Assembly (NCBI GenBank): GCA_002439165.1 | Contig: DJTE01000020.1 | Location: forward strand, 1 to 64,000 | DNA length: 64,000 nucleotides | Direction of reading: 5' to 3' | Origin: Chryseobacterium indologenes | GTDB lineage: Bacteria; Bacteroidota; Bacteroidia; Flavobacteriales; Weeksellaceae | Part shown: positions 18,277-26,798 of the stretch, piece after piece | How the letters are laid out: each line of letters opens with the position of its first letter | How positions within the stretch are numbered: position 1 is the first letter of the stretch | The notes under the pieces: model-generated | What the model was told of the DNA's origin: nothing | Databases searched by the model: none | Seen by the model: the letters and a program-made list of their open reading frames with translations, nothing else | Made by a program: the position numbers and the translations under genes

Positions 18277-18582
18277 ATGAGTGAAAGAATATCCCGAGAA
18301 GAACTCGTAAGAATATACAATATAGAGATCACTTTTTTTGATGAACTCGTAGATTATGGATTATTAAGCATACACATTGAAGACAATATAAGCTATCTGA
18401 TGTATGAAGATCTTCCTGATCTGGAAAAATTTGTCAACTGGCACTACGACCTCGAAATCAATCTGCCGGGAATGGAAGTCATCCATCATATGCTGAAAAA
18501 ACTGGATACCCTGAAACGCAGGAACCGGGAACTGATGAATAAGCTTGCCGCCATCAGTGATCAATACGGGGAAGAAGAGTAA
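18277..18582 (+). CDS. cbpM: CbpM-like chaperone modulator
   Basis: 101 residues, the usual size. It reads ISREELVRIYNIEITFFDELVDYGLL, a MerR-like winged-helix start typical of CbpM, then a helix with YDLEINLPGMEVIHHML and a C-terminal coiled stretch. In Enterobacteria CbpM binds the J domain of CbpA and inhibits it. The 3-bp gap to cbpA indicates co-translation. Confidence 0.85.
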   Translation: MSERISREELVRIYNIEITFFDELVDYGLLSIHIEDNISYLMYEDLPDLEKFVNWHYDLEINLPGMEVIHHMLKKLDTLKRRNRELMNKLAAISDQYGEEE

Positions 18583-18639
18583 AAAATTAGAGTTGTCTTC
18601 TGAATTTTAAATGGTTTCAATTTTATAAGAGCGACAAAA

Positions 18640-18836
18640 GACAGAAAACTTTTTAATACTTTTAATAAGTTAACATGCCAACCATATAAAAGCACACGCC
18701 GGTCTTTAAAAATCTACGATTACCATTTACCAAAGCATAAAACATCTGCCCGATCTGCATAATCAGCCTTTACTTTGTATTCAGTTAAAAAGAAATAACT
18801 TTATTCAATAAAAGCGGACTTTAGTGGAAATTAAAA
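18640..18836. repeat. Interspersed intergenic repeat, copy A
   Basis: By eye it aligns over its length with 43362-43545. Shared blocks in order are an AATAAGTTAAC-like stretch, TATAAAAGCACAC, GTCTTTAAAAATCTACGAT, GATCTGCATAATCAGC, and TTATTCAATAAAAGCGGACT. It shows no coding frame and no terminal inverted repeat I could find. Confidence 0.65.
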
Positions 18837-18906
18837 TGTAAAAGTTCTCCCGGATTCAAATGCTGCACTGGAGTTAAAATAATTTCCGCATTCAGACTAT
18901 TTCGTT

Positions 18907-18914
18907 TAGCTTTG
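18907..18914 (+). promoter_or_regulatory. -7 box for the small membrane protein
   Basis: TAGCTTTG matches TAnnTTTG, 22 bp before the ATG at 18937. Confidence 0.45.
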
Positions 18915-18936
18915 CAGAATAGAGCAATGAATCGTT

Positions 18937-19464
18937 ATGAATGAAGAAAAGATTATTATTTTAAAGCCTAAAAGACAGGATTTTGAAGAAATATACTTCA
19001 GCGGGAACCAGGGAAGCCTGTTATTTTCACCTACTACAAAGAGTAAAACAATTTTTACCATAGCTTCAGCAGTGATTCTGGGGGCCGCTTTTCTTTTAAA
19101 AGATCAGTTCAGTAAAGAAAATCAGGGGGTTTTATATTTTCTGAGTTTTATTTTTCTGTTGTGTGCAGTTTTTCTGTCGGTAAGCATCAACAAGGTTTCA
19201 AGATGGAAAAAACAGGTAAATACATACCTTAATGTACTTGAAAGCTGCAACGTATACGAAATCAGGTTTGATCAGAATTTTTTTGTGGTAGCCATTGATG
19301 ATGAAAAAGAATCCAGCGAATGGAAAGACTTTGATTATTTTGAAAACAATGACCGTTTCATTTCCCTCGAAGGCAAATACAGCTATATGTTTCCCAGGAA
19401 ATCTATGAGCGAAAAAGATTACAGTCTCCTTAAAAAAACGCTTAAAGAACAGATCAAAGCATAA
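18937..19464 (+). CDS. Two-helix inner-membrane protein, function unknown
   Basis: 175 residues. A polar N-terminal segment of about 40 residues is followed by two membrane helices (IFTIASAVILGAAFLL and GVLYFLSFIFLLCAVFLSVSI, about 43-86). A cytoplasmic domain of roughly 85 residues contains SSEWKDFDYFENNDRFISLEGKY, reminiscent of YcxB-like or PH-like membrane proteins, but no family can be assigned firmly. It stands alone between a repeat and a terminator. Confidence 0.7.
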   Translation: MNEEKIIILKPKRQDFEEIYFSGNQGSLLFSPTTKSKTIFTIASAVILGAAFLLKDQFSKENQGVLYFLSFIFLLCAVFLSVSINKVSRWKKQVNTYLNVLESCNVYEIRFDQNFFVVAIDDEKESSEWKDFDYFENNDRFISLEGKYSYMFPRKSMSEKDYSLLKKTLKEQIKA

Positions 19465-19465
19465 A

Positions 19466-19495
19466 AAAATCAGAGCATATTTCCGCTCTGATTTT
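19466..19495. terminator. Bidirectional Rho-independent terminator
   Basis: An 11-bp perfect stem (AAAATCAGAGC / GCTCTGATTTT) with an 8-nt loop, A-rich on the left and T-rich on the right. It lies between two convergent genes and can serve both. Confidence 0.85.
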
Positions 19496-19545
19496 CTATG
19501 TATGGGGAATTTTGAAAATCAGTATTTTCTTAATTCATTCTTTTA

Positions 19546-20529
19546 TTATTCCAGCCATCCCATCTCTTTCATCCACTCATCATTGTAGATCTTTCCTACA
19601 TATCTTGAACCGTGGTCGTGAAGAAGTACAACAATAACATCGTCTTTGGTGAACTGGTCTTTCATCTGGATTAGAGAAGCAATCGCACTTCCGGCAGAAT
19701 ACCCGCAGAAAATTCCTTCTTCTTTTGCCAGTTTTCTCGCATAGATGGCACCGTCCTTATCCGTTACTTTTTCGAAATGATCAATAACGGACATATCATA
19801 GTTCTCAGGAATAATATCTTCCCCGATCCCTTCCGTAATATAAGTATAGGCATGGTCGTAGTGAAGCTCTCCTGTTTCATGGAATTCTTTAAGGATAGAT
19901 CCGTAAGTATCCACACCAATCACTTTAATATCCGGATTTTTCTCCTTGAAGAAAGTTCCGCACCCGGTAATGGTACCTCCTGTTCCGGCTCCTGCTACAA
20001 AATGCGTCAGTTTACCTTCTGTCTGTTCCCAGATTTCAGGAGCGGTAGATTCATAGTGAGCCGCTCTGTTGGATAAATTATCATATTGGTTCACGTACCA
20101 TCCGTTTTCCGTCTCCTTAGCCAGTCTTTTGGAAACCGAATAATAAGAACGCGGATCGGTAGGTTTTACATCAGTAGGGCACACAATTACTTCTGCTCCT
20201 ACCGCGCGGAGAATATCACATTTTTCTTTGGACTGCTTGGAGTTGGTTACAAAAATACATTTGTAGCCTTTGATGATCGCAGCAAGAGCCAGCCCCATTC
20301 CTGTATTTCCGGAAGTTCCTTCAATGATGGTTCCGCCCGGCTTTAATCTGCCGTCTTTTTCGGCATCCTCAATCATTTTCAGAGCCATTCTGTCCTTTAC
20401 AGAATTTCCCGGATTGAAGGTTTCAACTTTTGCCAGAACTAAAGCCGGAAAATCTTCACCTAAAACTTTATTAAGCTGTACAAGAGGAGTATTTCCGATC
20501 GTTTCAAGAATATTTTTTGCGTATTTCAT
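19546..20529 (-). CDS. PLP-dependent cystathionine beta-synthase-type enzyme, catalytic core only
   Basis: 327 residues of the fold-type II PLP family. Schiff-base Lys45 lies in NPGNSVKDRM; the substrate loop is GTSGNTGMGLA; the phosphate-binding loop is GAGTGGTITG. Several stretches resemble the eukaryotic CBS core more than O-acetylserine sulfhydrylases: GVDTYGSIL, EGIGEDIIPEN, and the C-terminal KIYNDEWMKEMGWLE. The Bateman regulatory domains found in many CBS proteins are absent. It would make cystathionine from serine and homocysteine, or cysteine from an activated serine; sequence alone does not settle which. Confidence 0.85.
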   Translation of the reverse strand: MKYAKNILETIGNTPLVQLNKVLGEDFPALVLAKVETFNPGNSVKDRMALKMIEDAEKDGRLKPGGTIIEGTSGNTGMGLALAAIIKGYKCIFVTNSKQSKEKCDILRAVGAEVIVCPTDVKPTDPRSYYSVSKRLAKETENGWYVNQYDNLSNRAAHYESTAPEIWEQTEGKLTHFVAGAGTGGTITGCGTFFKEKNPDIKVIGVDTYGSILKEFHETGELHYDHAYTYITEGIGEDIIPENYDMSVIDHFEKVTDKDGAIYARKLAKEEGIFCGYSAGSAIASLIQMKDQFTKDDVIVVLLHDHGSRYVGKIYNDEWMKEMGWLE

Positions 20530-20549
20530 AAATGGTTTATAAGCGGTTG

Positions 20550-20581
20550 CAAAGATAAGGCTTTAAAAATTAGCCGTGCAA
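20550..20581 (-). promoter_or_regulatory. Promoter of the CBS-type enzyme gene
   Basis: On the minus strand a TTG (20581-20579) and TATCTTTG (20557-20550) are 21 bp apart, within the TTG-N17-23-TAnnTTTG pattern reported for Flavobacterium. The -7 box ends 20 bp before the start codon. Confidence 0.5.
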
Positions 20582-20675
20582 TTTAGAATAAATGAATTAT
20601 TAAAAGCGAATCGTTAATTGGATAGTAATTTATTAAGTGACCGACGGACCGGGAATTACCATTGCCTCTTCACTC

Positions 20676-21905
20676 TTAGTTATATTTGATCACTTTCACC
20701 GGAGAAATCTTACTGATCAGGTAGCTTGGAATGATCAGAGCCAGTCCGGAAATAAGAAGTATTCCCAGTGAAATAGAAATGATAGCAATAGGATTAAGAT
20801 CTACCGGAACTGTGCTTACGTAATAGTTTTCAGGATTAAGCTTAATAATGCCGAAGAATTTCTGGATCAGAATAAGACCGAGACCGATGGCATTTCCGTA
20901 CAGGAGTCCTGGGATCATAATGATCAGGGTATAATTGATGAAAGTAGCTCTGATCTGGGCATTGCTGGCACCCAGTGTTTTCAGAAGCCCGATAGAATTG
21001 GTCCTTTCAATAATCAGGATCAGGAGAACCATAATGATATTGATAACTACCACCACCAGCATGATGATGATGATCAGGGCAATATTCGTGTCAAATATGC
21101 TGATCCAGTCGTTGATCTGAGGGTATTTTTCAGTTGCTTTTTCTGCATAATTCTTATAGCCGATAAATTTTTCAACCTCAGGGAAATCTTTATCAATATC
21201 GTTGACATTTTTCAGGAAAATATCAATTCCGCCCACTTCATCAGGTTTCATTTCCTGTATTCTCCTTACATGATTGATTCCGCCGATAACGAACTGATCG
21301 TCAATCATTTTAATATCGGTTTTGTAGATGCCGGTAATTCTGAATTTGCGGTAGATAGGCTTCTGGTCGGCTTTTGAAAATACAGTTACAATACTGTCGT
21401 TAACTTTAAGGTGAAGGTCATTCGCTACTTTTTGAGATATGGTAACATCATTATTGAAGCCCTTTTCCGTAACCGTCGGTGTAGTTCCGGCAACCAGGAA
21501 TTTTTTAAATCTCAGGCTGTCGAAATCCTTGCCGATGCCTTTAAAGATGATCCCGGCAAAGCTGTGTTCATTCCGCATAATTCCGGTAACCGTAGCATAT
21601 TTCTGAACACTTTCCACATCAGGAAGCTCTCTGATCTTTTGAATATTTAGTCCCTGGTTATCTAAAATAGACGTGTTATACGATGAATTGGACCTCGTAG
21701 AGCGCAGGGTAATATGACCGCTGAAATCTGCCAGTCTCTCTTTAATGGCTTTCTTTGAACCGAAGCCGGTAGCTACGGTGATTAAAGAAACAATGATTCC
21801 CAAAGCCACAGAAAGCCTGCCGATGAAGATGATAACCCTTGAAAGGTTATTTTTGTTATCTTTGGAAAACGCTATTTTTCTAGAGAAATATAAAGGAAAT
21901 TTCAA
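20676..21905 (-). CDS. FtsX/LolC-like ABC transporter permease
   Basis: About 409 residues. It has one N-terminal helix (VIIFIGRLSVALGIIVSLITVATGFG), a large periplasmic domain (about 60-260), then three C-terminal helices (IALIIIIMLVVVVINIIMVL; FINYTLIIMIPGLLYGNAIGLGL; IAIISISLGILLISGLALI). This is the MacB/LolC/FtsX layout, and NSIGLLKTLGASNAQIRATF is the coupling segment. It probably acts in lipoprotein release with an ATPase encoded elsewhere. I prefer the TTG at 21905 (MKFPLYFSRKIAF). The next in-frame ATG, 21974, would add 23 residues and overlap the divergent gene. Confidence 0.85.
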   Translation of the reverse strand: MKFPLYFSRKIAFSKDNKNNLSRVIIFIGRLSVALGIIVSLITVATGFGSKKAIKERLADFSGHITLRSTRSNSSYNTSILDNQGLNIQKIRELPDVESVQKYATVTGIMRNEHSFAGIIFKGIGKDFDSLRFKKFLVAGTTPTVTEKGFNNDVTISQKVANDLHLKVNDSIVTVFSKADQKPIYRKFRITGIYKTDIKMIDDQFVIGGINHVRRIQEMKPDEVGGIDIFLKNVNDIDKDFPEVEKFIGYKNYAEKATEKYPQINDWISIFDTNIALIIIIMLVVVVINIIMVLLILIIERTNSIGLLKTLGASNAQIRATFINYTLIIMIPGLLYGNAIGLGLILIQKFFGIIKLNPENYYVSTVPVDLNPIAIISISLGILLISGLALIIPSYLISKISPVKVIKYN

Positions 21906-21909
21906 GCTT

Positions 21910-23106
21910 ATGAATTTAGATTTCAAAATTAAAAATTTACTTCTGATTTGCCTAATTTTTTTAGGAGTATTCAACCAATATTATTCTCAGACCCAAGATC
22001 AAACGGATTTTAAAACCGGGGCCGATCAGCCTGAGGTTTACCTGCCGCTACTGAAAAATAAAACCGTAGGTGTGGTGACTAACCAGACCGGACTGATGAG
22101 TGACAGAACCCATGTTGTAGATTTTCTGGTGAAAAATAACATAAAAATCAAAACAATTTTTGCTCCGGAACATGGTTTCCGGGGAGATGCGGATGCCGGG
22201 GAGAAAGTGAAAAACGGAGTGGATGTAAAAACCGGAATCCCGATTGTTTCCTTATACGGAAACAATAAAAAGCCCAAGCCGGAACAGCTGAAAGGAATTG
22301 ATATCGTTGTGTTTGATATACAGGATGTAGGGGTAAGGTTTTATACGTACATTTCTACGTTATCCTATCTGATGGAAGCCGGAGCTGAAAACAACGTTGA
22401 AATCATGGTGCTGGACCGCCCTAATCCACATGACGGCTATACAGACGGGCCTGTTTTAAGGAAAAAATGGTCAAGCTTTATAGGAATGCATGAAGTACCG
22501 GTAGTATATGGGCTCACAATAGGAGAGTACGGCAAAATGGTGAATGGTGAAAACTGGCTCAAAAACGGCATTCAGGCAAAATATACCCTGATCCCAATGA
22601 AAAATTATCATAAAAAACAGCGTTATCCTGTTTCAGATAAGCCTTCTCCCAACCTTCCGAACGATAAATCAATCAACCTGTACCCAAGTTTATGCTTTTT
22701 TGAAGGTACTCAGGTTTCTGCAGGAAGAGGAACAGATCTGCCGTTCCAGGTTTACGGATCACCGTGGACACCGGGGCTGCCTTATCAGTTTACTCCAAAA
22801 CCTAATTTCGGAGCAAAGGATCCTTTCCTGAACGGAAAATTATGCTACGGTGAAAACCTTTCAGACTACCCGGAAGATCTTAGAGAACTGAATCTCGAAT
22901 GGCTTATGAAAGCCTATAAAAACTATAAAAATCCACAGCAGGGCTTCTTTCTCGAAAATCTGTTTTTCGATAAACTGGCAGGCACAGATGAATTCAGGAA
23001 ACAGATTATAGCCGGAAAATCAATTCAGGAAATCAAAGCTTCGTGGAAAAATGATCTGGAAAAATTTGAGAAGATCCGTAGCAGATACGTGGTGTACCAG
23101 GATTAA
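21910..23106 (+). CDS. namZ: NamZ-type exo-beta-N-acetylmuramidase (DUF1343)
   Basis: 398 residues from the ATG at 21910, which gives a proper signal peptide (FKIKNLLLICLIFLGVFNQYYSQ); the frame upstream of it is antisense to the permease. Family motifs are VGVVTNQTGLM, FAPEHGFRGDADAGE, VFDIQDVGVRFYTYISTL, VLDRPNPH and EGTQVSAGRGTDLPFQ. Enzymes of this family release N-acetylmuramic acid from the non-reducing end of peptidoglycan fragments in the periplasm and serve cell-wall recycling. The identification is by motif recognition. Only four bases separate it from the preferred start of the divergent permease. Confidence 0.88.
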   Translation: MNLDFKIKNLLLICLIFLGVFNQYYSQTQDQTDFKTGADQPEVYLPLLKNKTVGVVTNQTGLMSDRTHVVDFLVKNNIKIKTIFAPEHGFRGDADAGEKVKNGVDVKTGIPIVSLYGNNKKPKPEQLKGIDIVVFDIQDVGVRFYTYISTLSYLMEAGAENNVEIMVLDRPNPHDGYTDGPVLRKKWSSFIGMHEVPVVYGLTIGEYGKMVNGENWLKNGIQAKYTLIPMKNYHKKQRYPVSDKPSPNLPNDKSINLYPSLCFFEGTQVSAGRGTDLPFQVYGSPWTPGLPYQFTPKPNFGAKDPFLNGKLCYGENLSDYPEDLRELNLEWLMKAYKNYKNPQQGFFLENLFFDKLAGTDEFRKQIIAGKSIQEIKASWKNDLEKFEKIRSRYVVYQD

Positions 23107-23199
23107 GAAGTTAAGAGCCTGGGAGCCGGAAGAAGAAGTCCTTGAAACTTTCCTCTTCCTGCTCCCGGCTTTAAGCCTGTCCCGGCAGGTGTTTGTTAA

Positions 23200-23406
23200 T
23201 TAATCAAAATTCTGTGGAGGTTTGCTGTCGTTCTTTCCTTTATTCAGGATAAAAAGACCAACAGATAAACCTATGACTCCGGCAAAAGCCGTCATCAGGG
23301 CTCTTTCCATTTTGTCAGGCTGGGTATTACCCAGATAATTCATTAAAAAAAGGATCACAAAAGTAATCACTGAAATAATAATATGATTTTTTCCGAACAG
23401 TTTCAT
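23200..23406 (-). CDS. Small two-helix membrane protein
   Basis: 68 residues with two hydrophobic helices (IIISVITFVILFLMNYLG and ALMTAFAGVIGLSVGLFIL) and a polar Lys-rich tail. It is the last gene of a three-gene operon, 5 bp after the DUF3575 gene. The even spacing supports it being real. Function unknown. Confidence 0.7.
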   Translation of the reverse strand: MKLFGKNHIIISVITFVILFLMNYLGNTQPDKMERALMTAFAGVIGLSVGLFILNKGKNDSKPPQNFD

Positions 23407-23411
23407 GAAGA

Positions 23412-24047
23412 TTATTTTATCTGGTAAGAAATCATGATCCCGCCTCTGTACGGAATAATTTCACCACTTTTATTATATTTTTGGGCCATATCATAGCGTT
23501 TGCCGCTTACACGGTCATATCCTTTATAGAAATCCTGGGCAGTCCCTATACCGGCGTAAATATCCATATTCCAGCGGTCGGACAGCTGAAACTGATATCC
23601 CCCTGTGACACCGAGTATCAGGGAATATCCTTTTTGATACATATTGGATTTAATGAAAGTTTCTCCTCTTTCATTACCGTACAGGTCGTTGTTCCAGTAA
23701 TTCCATTTCTGCAGGGTAAATGCCGATGCAGCAATGTTGGCACCTATGTACCAATGGTTGAAAGCCTGATTAAAATAATATCTTCCCTCTACTGAAACCG
23801 AATAGTATTGCAGTTCATGCCCTGCAAATGATTTCCAGGGAGAGACAAGAACATCTGCCTGAAGTGTATATTTTTCGCTCAGCTGTTTTTCGGCAGCAAC
23901 ATTAATAACGCCAATCGGGACAAGAAGGGCATTACCTTTCAGATACAATTTTTTTTCCTGTTTCAGTTCCTGCTCCTGCTCCTGGGCTGTAAGTGTTCCT
24001 ACAGACAGGACCGCAAAAAATCCTGCGAAAAATTTTCGTTTCATCAT
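23412..24047 (-). CDS. DUF3575-type outer-membrane barrel protein
   Basis: 211 residues. A signal peptide ends in VGTLTAQ and a Gln/Glu/Lys-rich linker follows. The mature part is a series of amphipathic strands (YLKGNALLVPIGVINVAAEK, YYSVSVEGRYYF, WYIGANIAASAF, SLILGVTGGYQF, GGIMISYQIK), as in the DUF3575 family. It lies 5 bp from each neighbour in the thioredoxin operon. Role unknown. Confidence 0.8.
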   Translation of the reverse strand: MMKRKFFAGFFAVLSVGTLTAQEQEQELKQEKKLYLKGNALLVPIGVINVAAEKQLSEKYTLQADVLVSPWKSFAGHELQYYSVSVEGRYYFNQAFNHWYIGANIAASAFTLQKWNYWNNDLYGNERGETFIKSNMYQKGYSLILGVTGGYQFQLSDRWNMDIYAGIGTAQDFYKGYDRVSGKRYDMAQKYNKSGEIIPYRGGIMISYQIK

Positions 24048-24052
24048 TAATT

Positions 24053-25234
24053 TTATTTTAGTTGATTTAGTAATTCATCGGCAAGGTTAGAGTCTTTTTG
24101 AGTCTGAACGGCTATATTCTTAGACATGGTAGCATAAGTTTTCGCCAATTGCTTATTACCGGTCAGAGAATAAAGTTTGGCAAGAATATACGTGTTTTCA
24201 GAGGTTTCGCCCCGCATTACAGATTTTTCAGCCCATTCTGTGGCCTTCTTTAATGATGACGGCGTTTTTATATGATCGCTGAAGACCCATGCAGCCCTTA
24301 AAAGCTCATTAGGATCGAAAGCATCAGAGTTTTTGTAATAGTCCAGTGCTGCTTTTTCAAATTCAGGGTAGTTGCCATGCTGCTCATAATAGCTTAGCTT
24401 GGTCTGGTTAAGCTTAGACTGTGCCAGCTCTTTTCCTACCAGCGGCTCTGCTGATTTCATAAAAAATTCCTCGTTGATCTTTTTATTTTTATCATCAATG
24501 GACTGTGTAAGGATTTTTGAAAGCTTCAGCTGACTGTCGAATTCTTTATAGGTATCTTCGGGAAGATATTTTACAATATCGGCTTTTCTTGATGAAAATG
24601 TTTTATAATTGCTGTCCTCCGTAGATTTCAGGAAATACAGCAGTAAACCTATTTCCTCTTTGGAAAGCTCTTCTGTTGCTTTCTTATTTTCAAAATATCT
24701 TTCAGAAGCTTTTTTGGCAAAATCATAATCCGAACTGGAGTTCAGCTTCATAATATTGATCAGAAATGAAGGATCTTTTTCACCTTTGGCAAAACGTTCT
24801 TTTAAAGATCCTTTTTTATTGGAAGGGGAATTAATGTCCTGGGCCATAGCTACGAAAAGTCCTTCTTCCATATAGCCGGAATTCTGGGACACCAGTTCTC
24901 CTTCTCCGTTTAGGAAAAGGTAAGTGGGGTAGGAACGTACTCCGAACTTGGCGGCAATTTCCCTGCCTTCCCCTTTTTCCATATCGAATCTGGCATTCAC
25001 GAAATTGGCGTTATAATACGCTCCGACCGCTTTCTGGGTGAAAACATTCTTCTCCATCATTTTGCAGGGACCGCACCAGGAAGCATAAGCATCTATAAAG
25101 ACCAGTTTTTTCTCTTTCTTGGCCCTGGCTATAAGATCCTTAAACGGTAATTCCTGAAACTGGATGGCTTCCTGAGCCATAATCATGACAGAACAAAAAG
25201 CAAATATTCCGGAGATCAGTTTCTTCATTTTCAA
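24053..25234 (-). CDS. Exported thioredoxin-family protein
   Basis: 393 residues. After a signal peptide (to about residue 20) comes a thioredoxin fold with the active site Cys54-Gly-Pro-Cys57 in DAYASWCGPCKMM and the cis-Pro loop VRSYPTYLF. The C-terminal 250 residues are helical and repeat-like (AKKASERYFENKKA, ATEWAEKSVMRGETSENTYILAKLYSLTG), as in Bacteroidota DUF255/thioredoxin-TPR proteins. It is likely a periplasmic disulfide reductase and heads a three-gene operon. Confidence 0.88.
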   Translation of the reverse strand: MKMKKLISGIFAFCSVMIMAQEAIQFQELPFKDLIARAKKEKKLVFIDAYASWCGPCKMMEKNVFTQKAVGAYYNANFVNARFDMEKGEGREIAAKFGVRSYPTYLFLNGEGELVSQNSGYMEEGLFVAMAQDINSPSNKKGSLKERFAKGEKDPSFLINIMKLNSSSDYDFAKKASERYFENKKATEELSKEEIGLLLYFLKSTEDSNYKTFSSRKADIVKYLPEDTYKEFDSQLKLSKILTQSIDDKNKKINEEFFMKSAEPLVGKELAQSKLNQTKLSYYEQHGNYPEFEKAALDYYKNSDAFDPNELLRAAWVFSDHIKTPSSLKKATEWAEKSVMRGETSENTYILAKLYSLTGNKQLAKTYATMSKNIAVQTQKDSNLADELLNQLK

Positions 25235-25487
25235 ATAAAATTTACAGGCGAAGATAGGTAATTTCCAAAATATAGGTAACGAAATTGAGAGATCATGACT
25301 CTATATTAACTATTTTTAAGACTATTGTTTCTGCTTTTTAATGAAAAACAGATATCAAGCCTGTTTTATTATATTAATGTGTAATCGGAATTTATTTTTT
25401 TCCGTCCCGATAAGGGATATTGTCCGGGGTTTTGTGCTGTTGAACCGAAATTTGATGCTCCTGAAATTTTGTTTTGAAATTATATTT

Positions 25488-25495
25488 ATTTTTGC
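25488..25495 (+). promoter_or_regulatory. -7 box for the membrane AraC regulator
   Basis: TATTTTTG matches TAnnTTTG, 38 bp before the ATG at 25534. The nearest TTG (25470-25472) is 15 bp away, slightly short of the usual spacing. Confidence 0.45.
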
Positions 25496-25533
25496 GGTGT
25501 TGTTTTATCGAGTGGAAACCTTAAAGACCTGAT

Positions 25534-26637
25534 ATGCTTTACCTGTCCGGAGTTTTTTTAGCTTTTTTCCTGGCTTTTCTTTTGGTAACCAAAAGAGAGA
25601 AGAGTATAGCGGATTTCATTCTTTCGGCATGGCTTTCTGCAATCGGGCTTAACCTTACAGGGCATTATCTTCTGCTTATGAAGCAGTACACAGAATATCC
25701 TACTCTTGTTTTTCTTGGTTTCACGCTACCTTTGGTATACGGTCCCTTTCTATATCTTTATATTCAGAAGCAGACTTCGGCCCAACGGTTTTCTTTGAAA
25801 TACCTGCTCCATTTTGTTCCTTTTCTGTTGTGTAACCTGTTGTTTTTGCCTTTTTATGCAGCTCCTTTCAGTGAGAAGGTAAATATCTTCCAACACCAGG
25901 GAAGAGGCTTTGAAACTGAAATGTTTCTCAGGGTTTATTCCATCTATATTTCCGGAATCGTGTATGTGATTCTTTCCTTTTGGAGATTGTACAGGTTCAG
26001 GAAAAATATGGTTCAGCAGTTCTCCAATACGGAAAAGATCAATTTCAACTGGCTGCTTTATCTTATCATATGGATTGCTCTTATCTGGGGACTGGTTCTT
26101 TTCGTTAATACAAATATTATCTATGGGGCGATCGCTGTATTTATTGTATGGCTGGGATATTTTGGAATAAAACAGGTTCAGGTTTTCAATCAGCCTGTAT
26201 TGGTCTTTACGGGAAATACTGCGGTAGAATTTCCGGTTACAGAAGAAACGGAAGCAGCATCTCCTGAAAAGAAATACCGGAAATCAGGGCTTACAGATGA
26301 AAATACTGAAGAAATACATACAAGGCTGATGAATCTCCTGCATGAAGAAAAGCCGTTCATCAATCCGAATCTTACCCTTAATGAGCTGGCGGGAATGCTG
26401 AATGTACATCCCAACAGCCTTTCTCAGGTGATCAATTCCAAAGAAAATAAGAACTTTTATGAACTGATCAACGAAAAAAGAATTGAAGAATTCCTGACCA
26501 GGATCTCCCAGCCTGAAAGCAGGCAGTATACCTTACTTTCCATTGCATTTGAATGTGGTTTCAATTCCAAAACATCTTTCAACCGTAATTTCAAAAAATA
26601 CACAGGCGTTACGCCAAGTGAATATCAGAAAAGCTGA
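25534..26637 (+). CDS. Membrane-anchored AraC-family regulator
   Basis: 367 residues. Residues 1 to about 230 hold seven hydrophobic helices, starting MLYLSGVFLAFFLAFLLV and ending IIYGAIAVFIVWLGYFGI. A linker follows, then a C-terminal AraC helix-turn-helix domain (about 265-365: NPNLTLNELAGMLNVHPNSL and LLSIAFECGFNSKTSFNRNFKKYTG). Such fusions are common in Bacteroidota and are thought to sense a membrane or periplasmic signal. The lipoprotein hydrolase and barrel genes downstream are candidate targets, by position only. Confidence 0.88.
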   Translation: MLYLSGVFLAFFLAFLLVTKREKSIADFILSAWLSAIGLNLTGHYLLLMKQYTEYPTLVFLGFTLPLVYGPFLYLYIQKQTSAQRFSLKYLLHFVPFLLCNLLFLPFYAAPFSEKVNIFQHQGRGFETEMFLRVYSIYISGIVYVILSFWRLYRFRKNMVQQFSNTEKINFNWLLYLIIWIALIWGLVLFVNTNIIYGAIAVFIVWLGYFGIKQVQVFNQPVLVFTGNTAVEFPVTEETEAASPEKKYRKSGLTDENTEEIHTRLMNLLHEEKPFINPNLTLNELAGMLNVHPNSLSQVINSKENKNFYELINEKRIEEFLTRISQPESRQYTLLSIAFECGFNSKTSFNRNFKKYTGVTPSEYQKS

Positions 26638-26798
26638 TTCCGGAGGTTTCATCTTTCAGGGAATAGGTTTCACCTTTCATATCTTTCATATAATCAGTTG
26701 GTTGTATTTTTATATTTTGATGTTCCAACTTTCCTGATGGGGCGAATCGTTGGGGGGGAATAATGAATCTTTGCATCATAATTTTTAACCCCAAAAGT

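Larger units (their letters stand above)
18583..18936. other. 354-bp intergenic region, mostly interspersed repeat
   Basis: About 200 bp belongs to the repeat copy at 18640-18836. The last 40 bp hold a TAGCTTTG box in front of the next gene. No coding frame seen. Confidence 0.6.

Noticed and set aside
21745..21909. Upstream extension of the NamZ gene
   Set aside because: It is antisense to the permease coding sequence, and the signal peptide begins at 21910.
25341..25532. 63-codon frame before the membrane AraC gene
   Set aside because: It contains the -7 box of the AraC gene, has no family features and ends just before that gene's start; more likely leader DNA.
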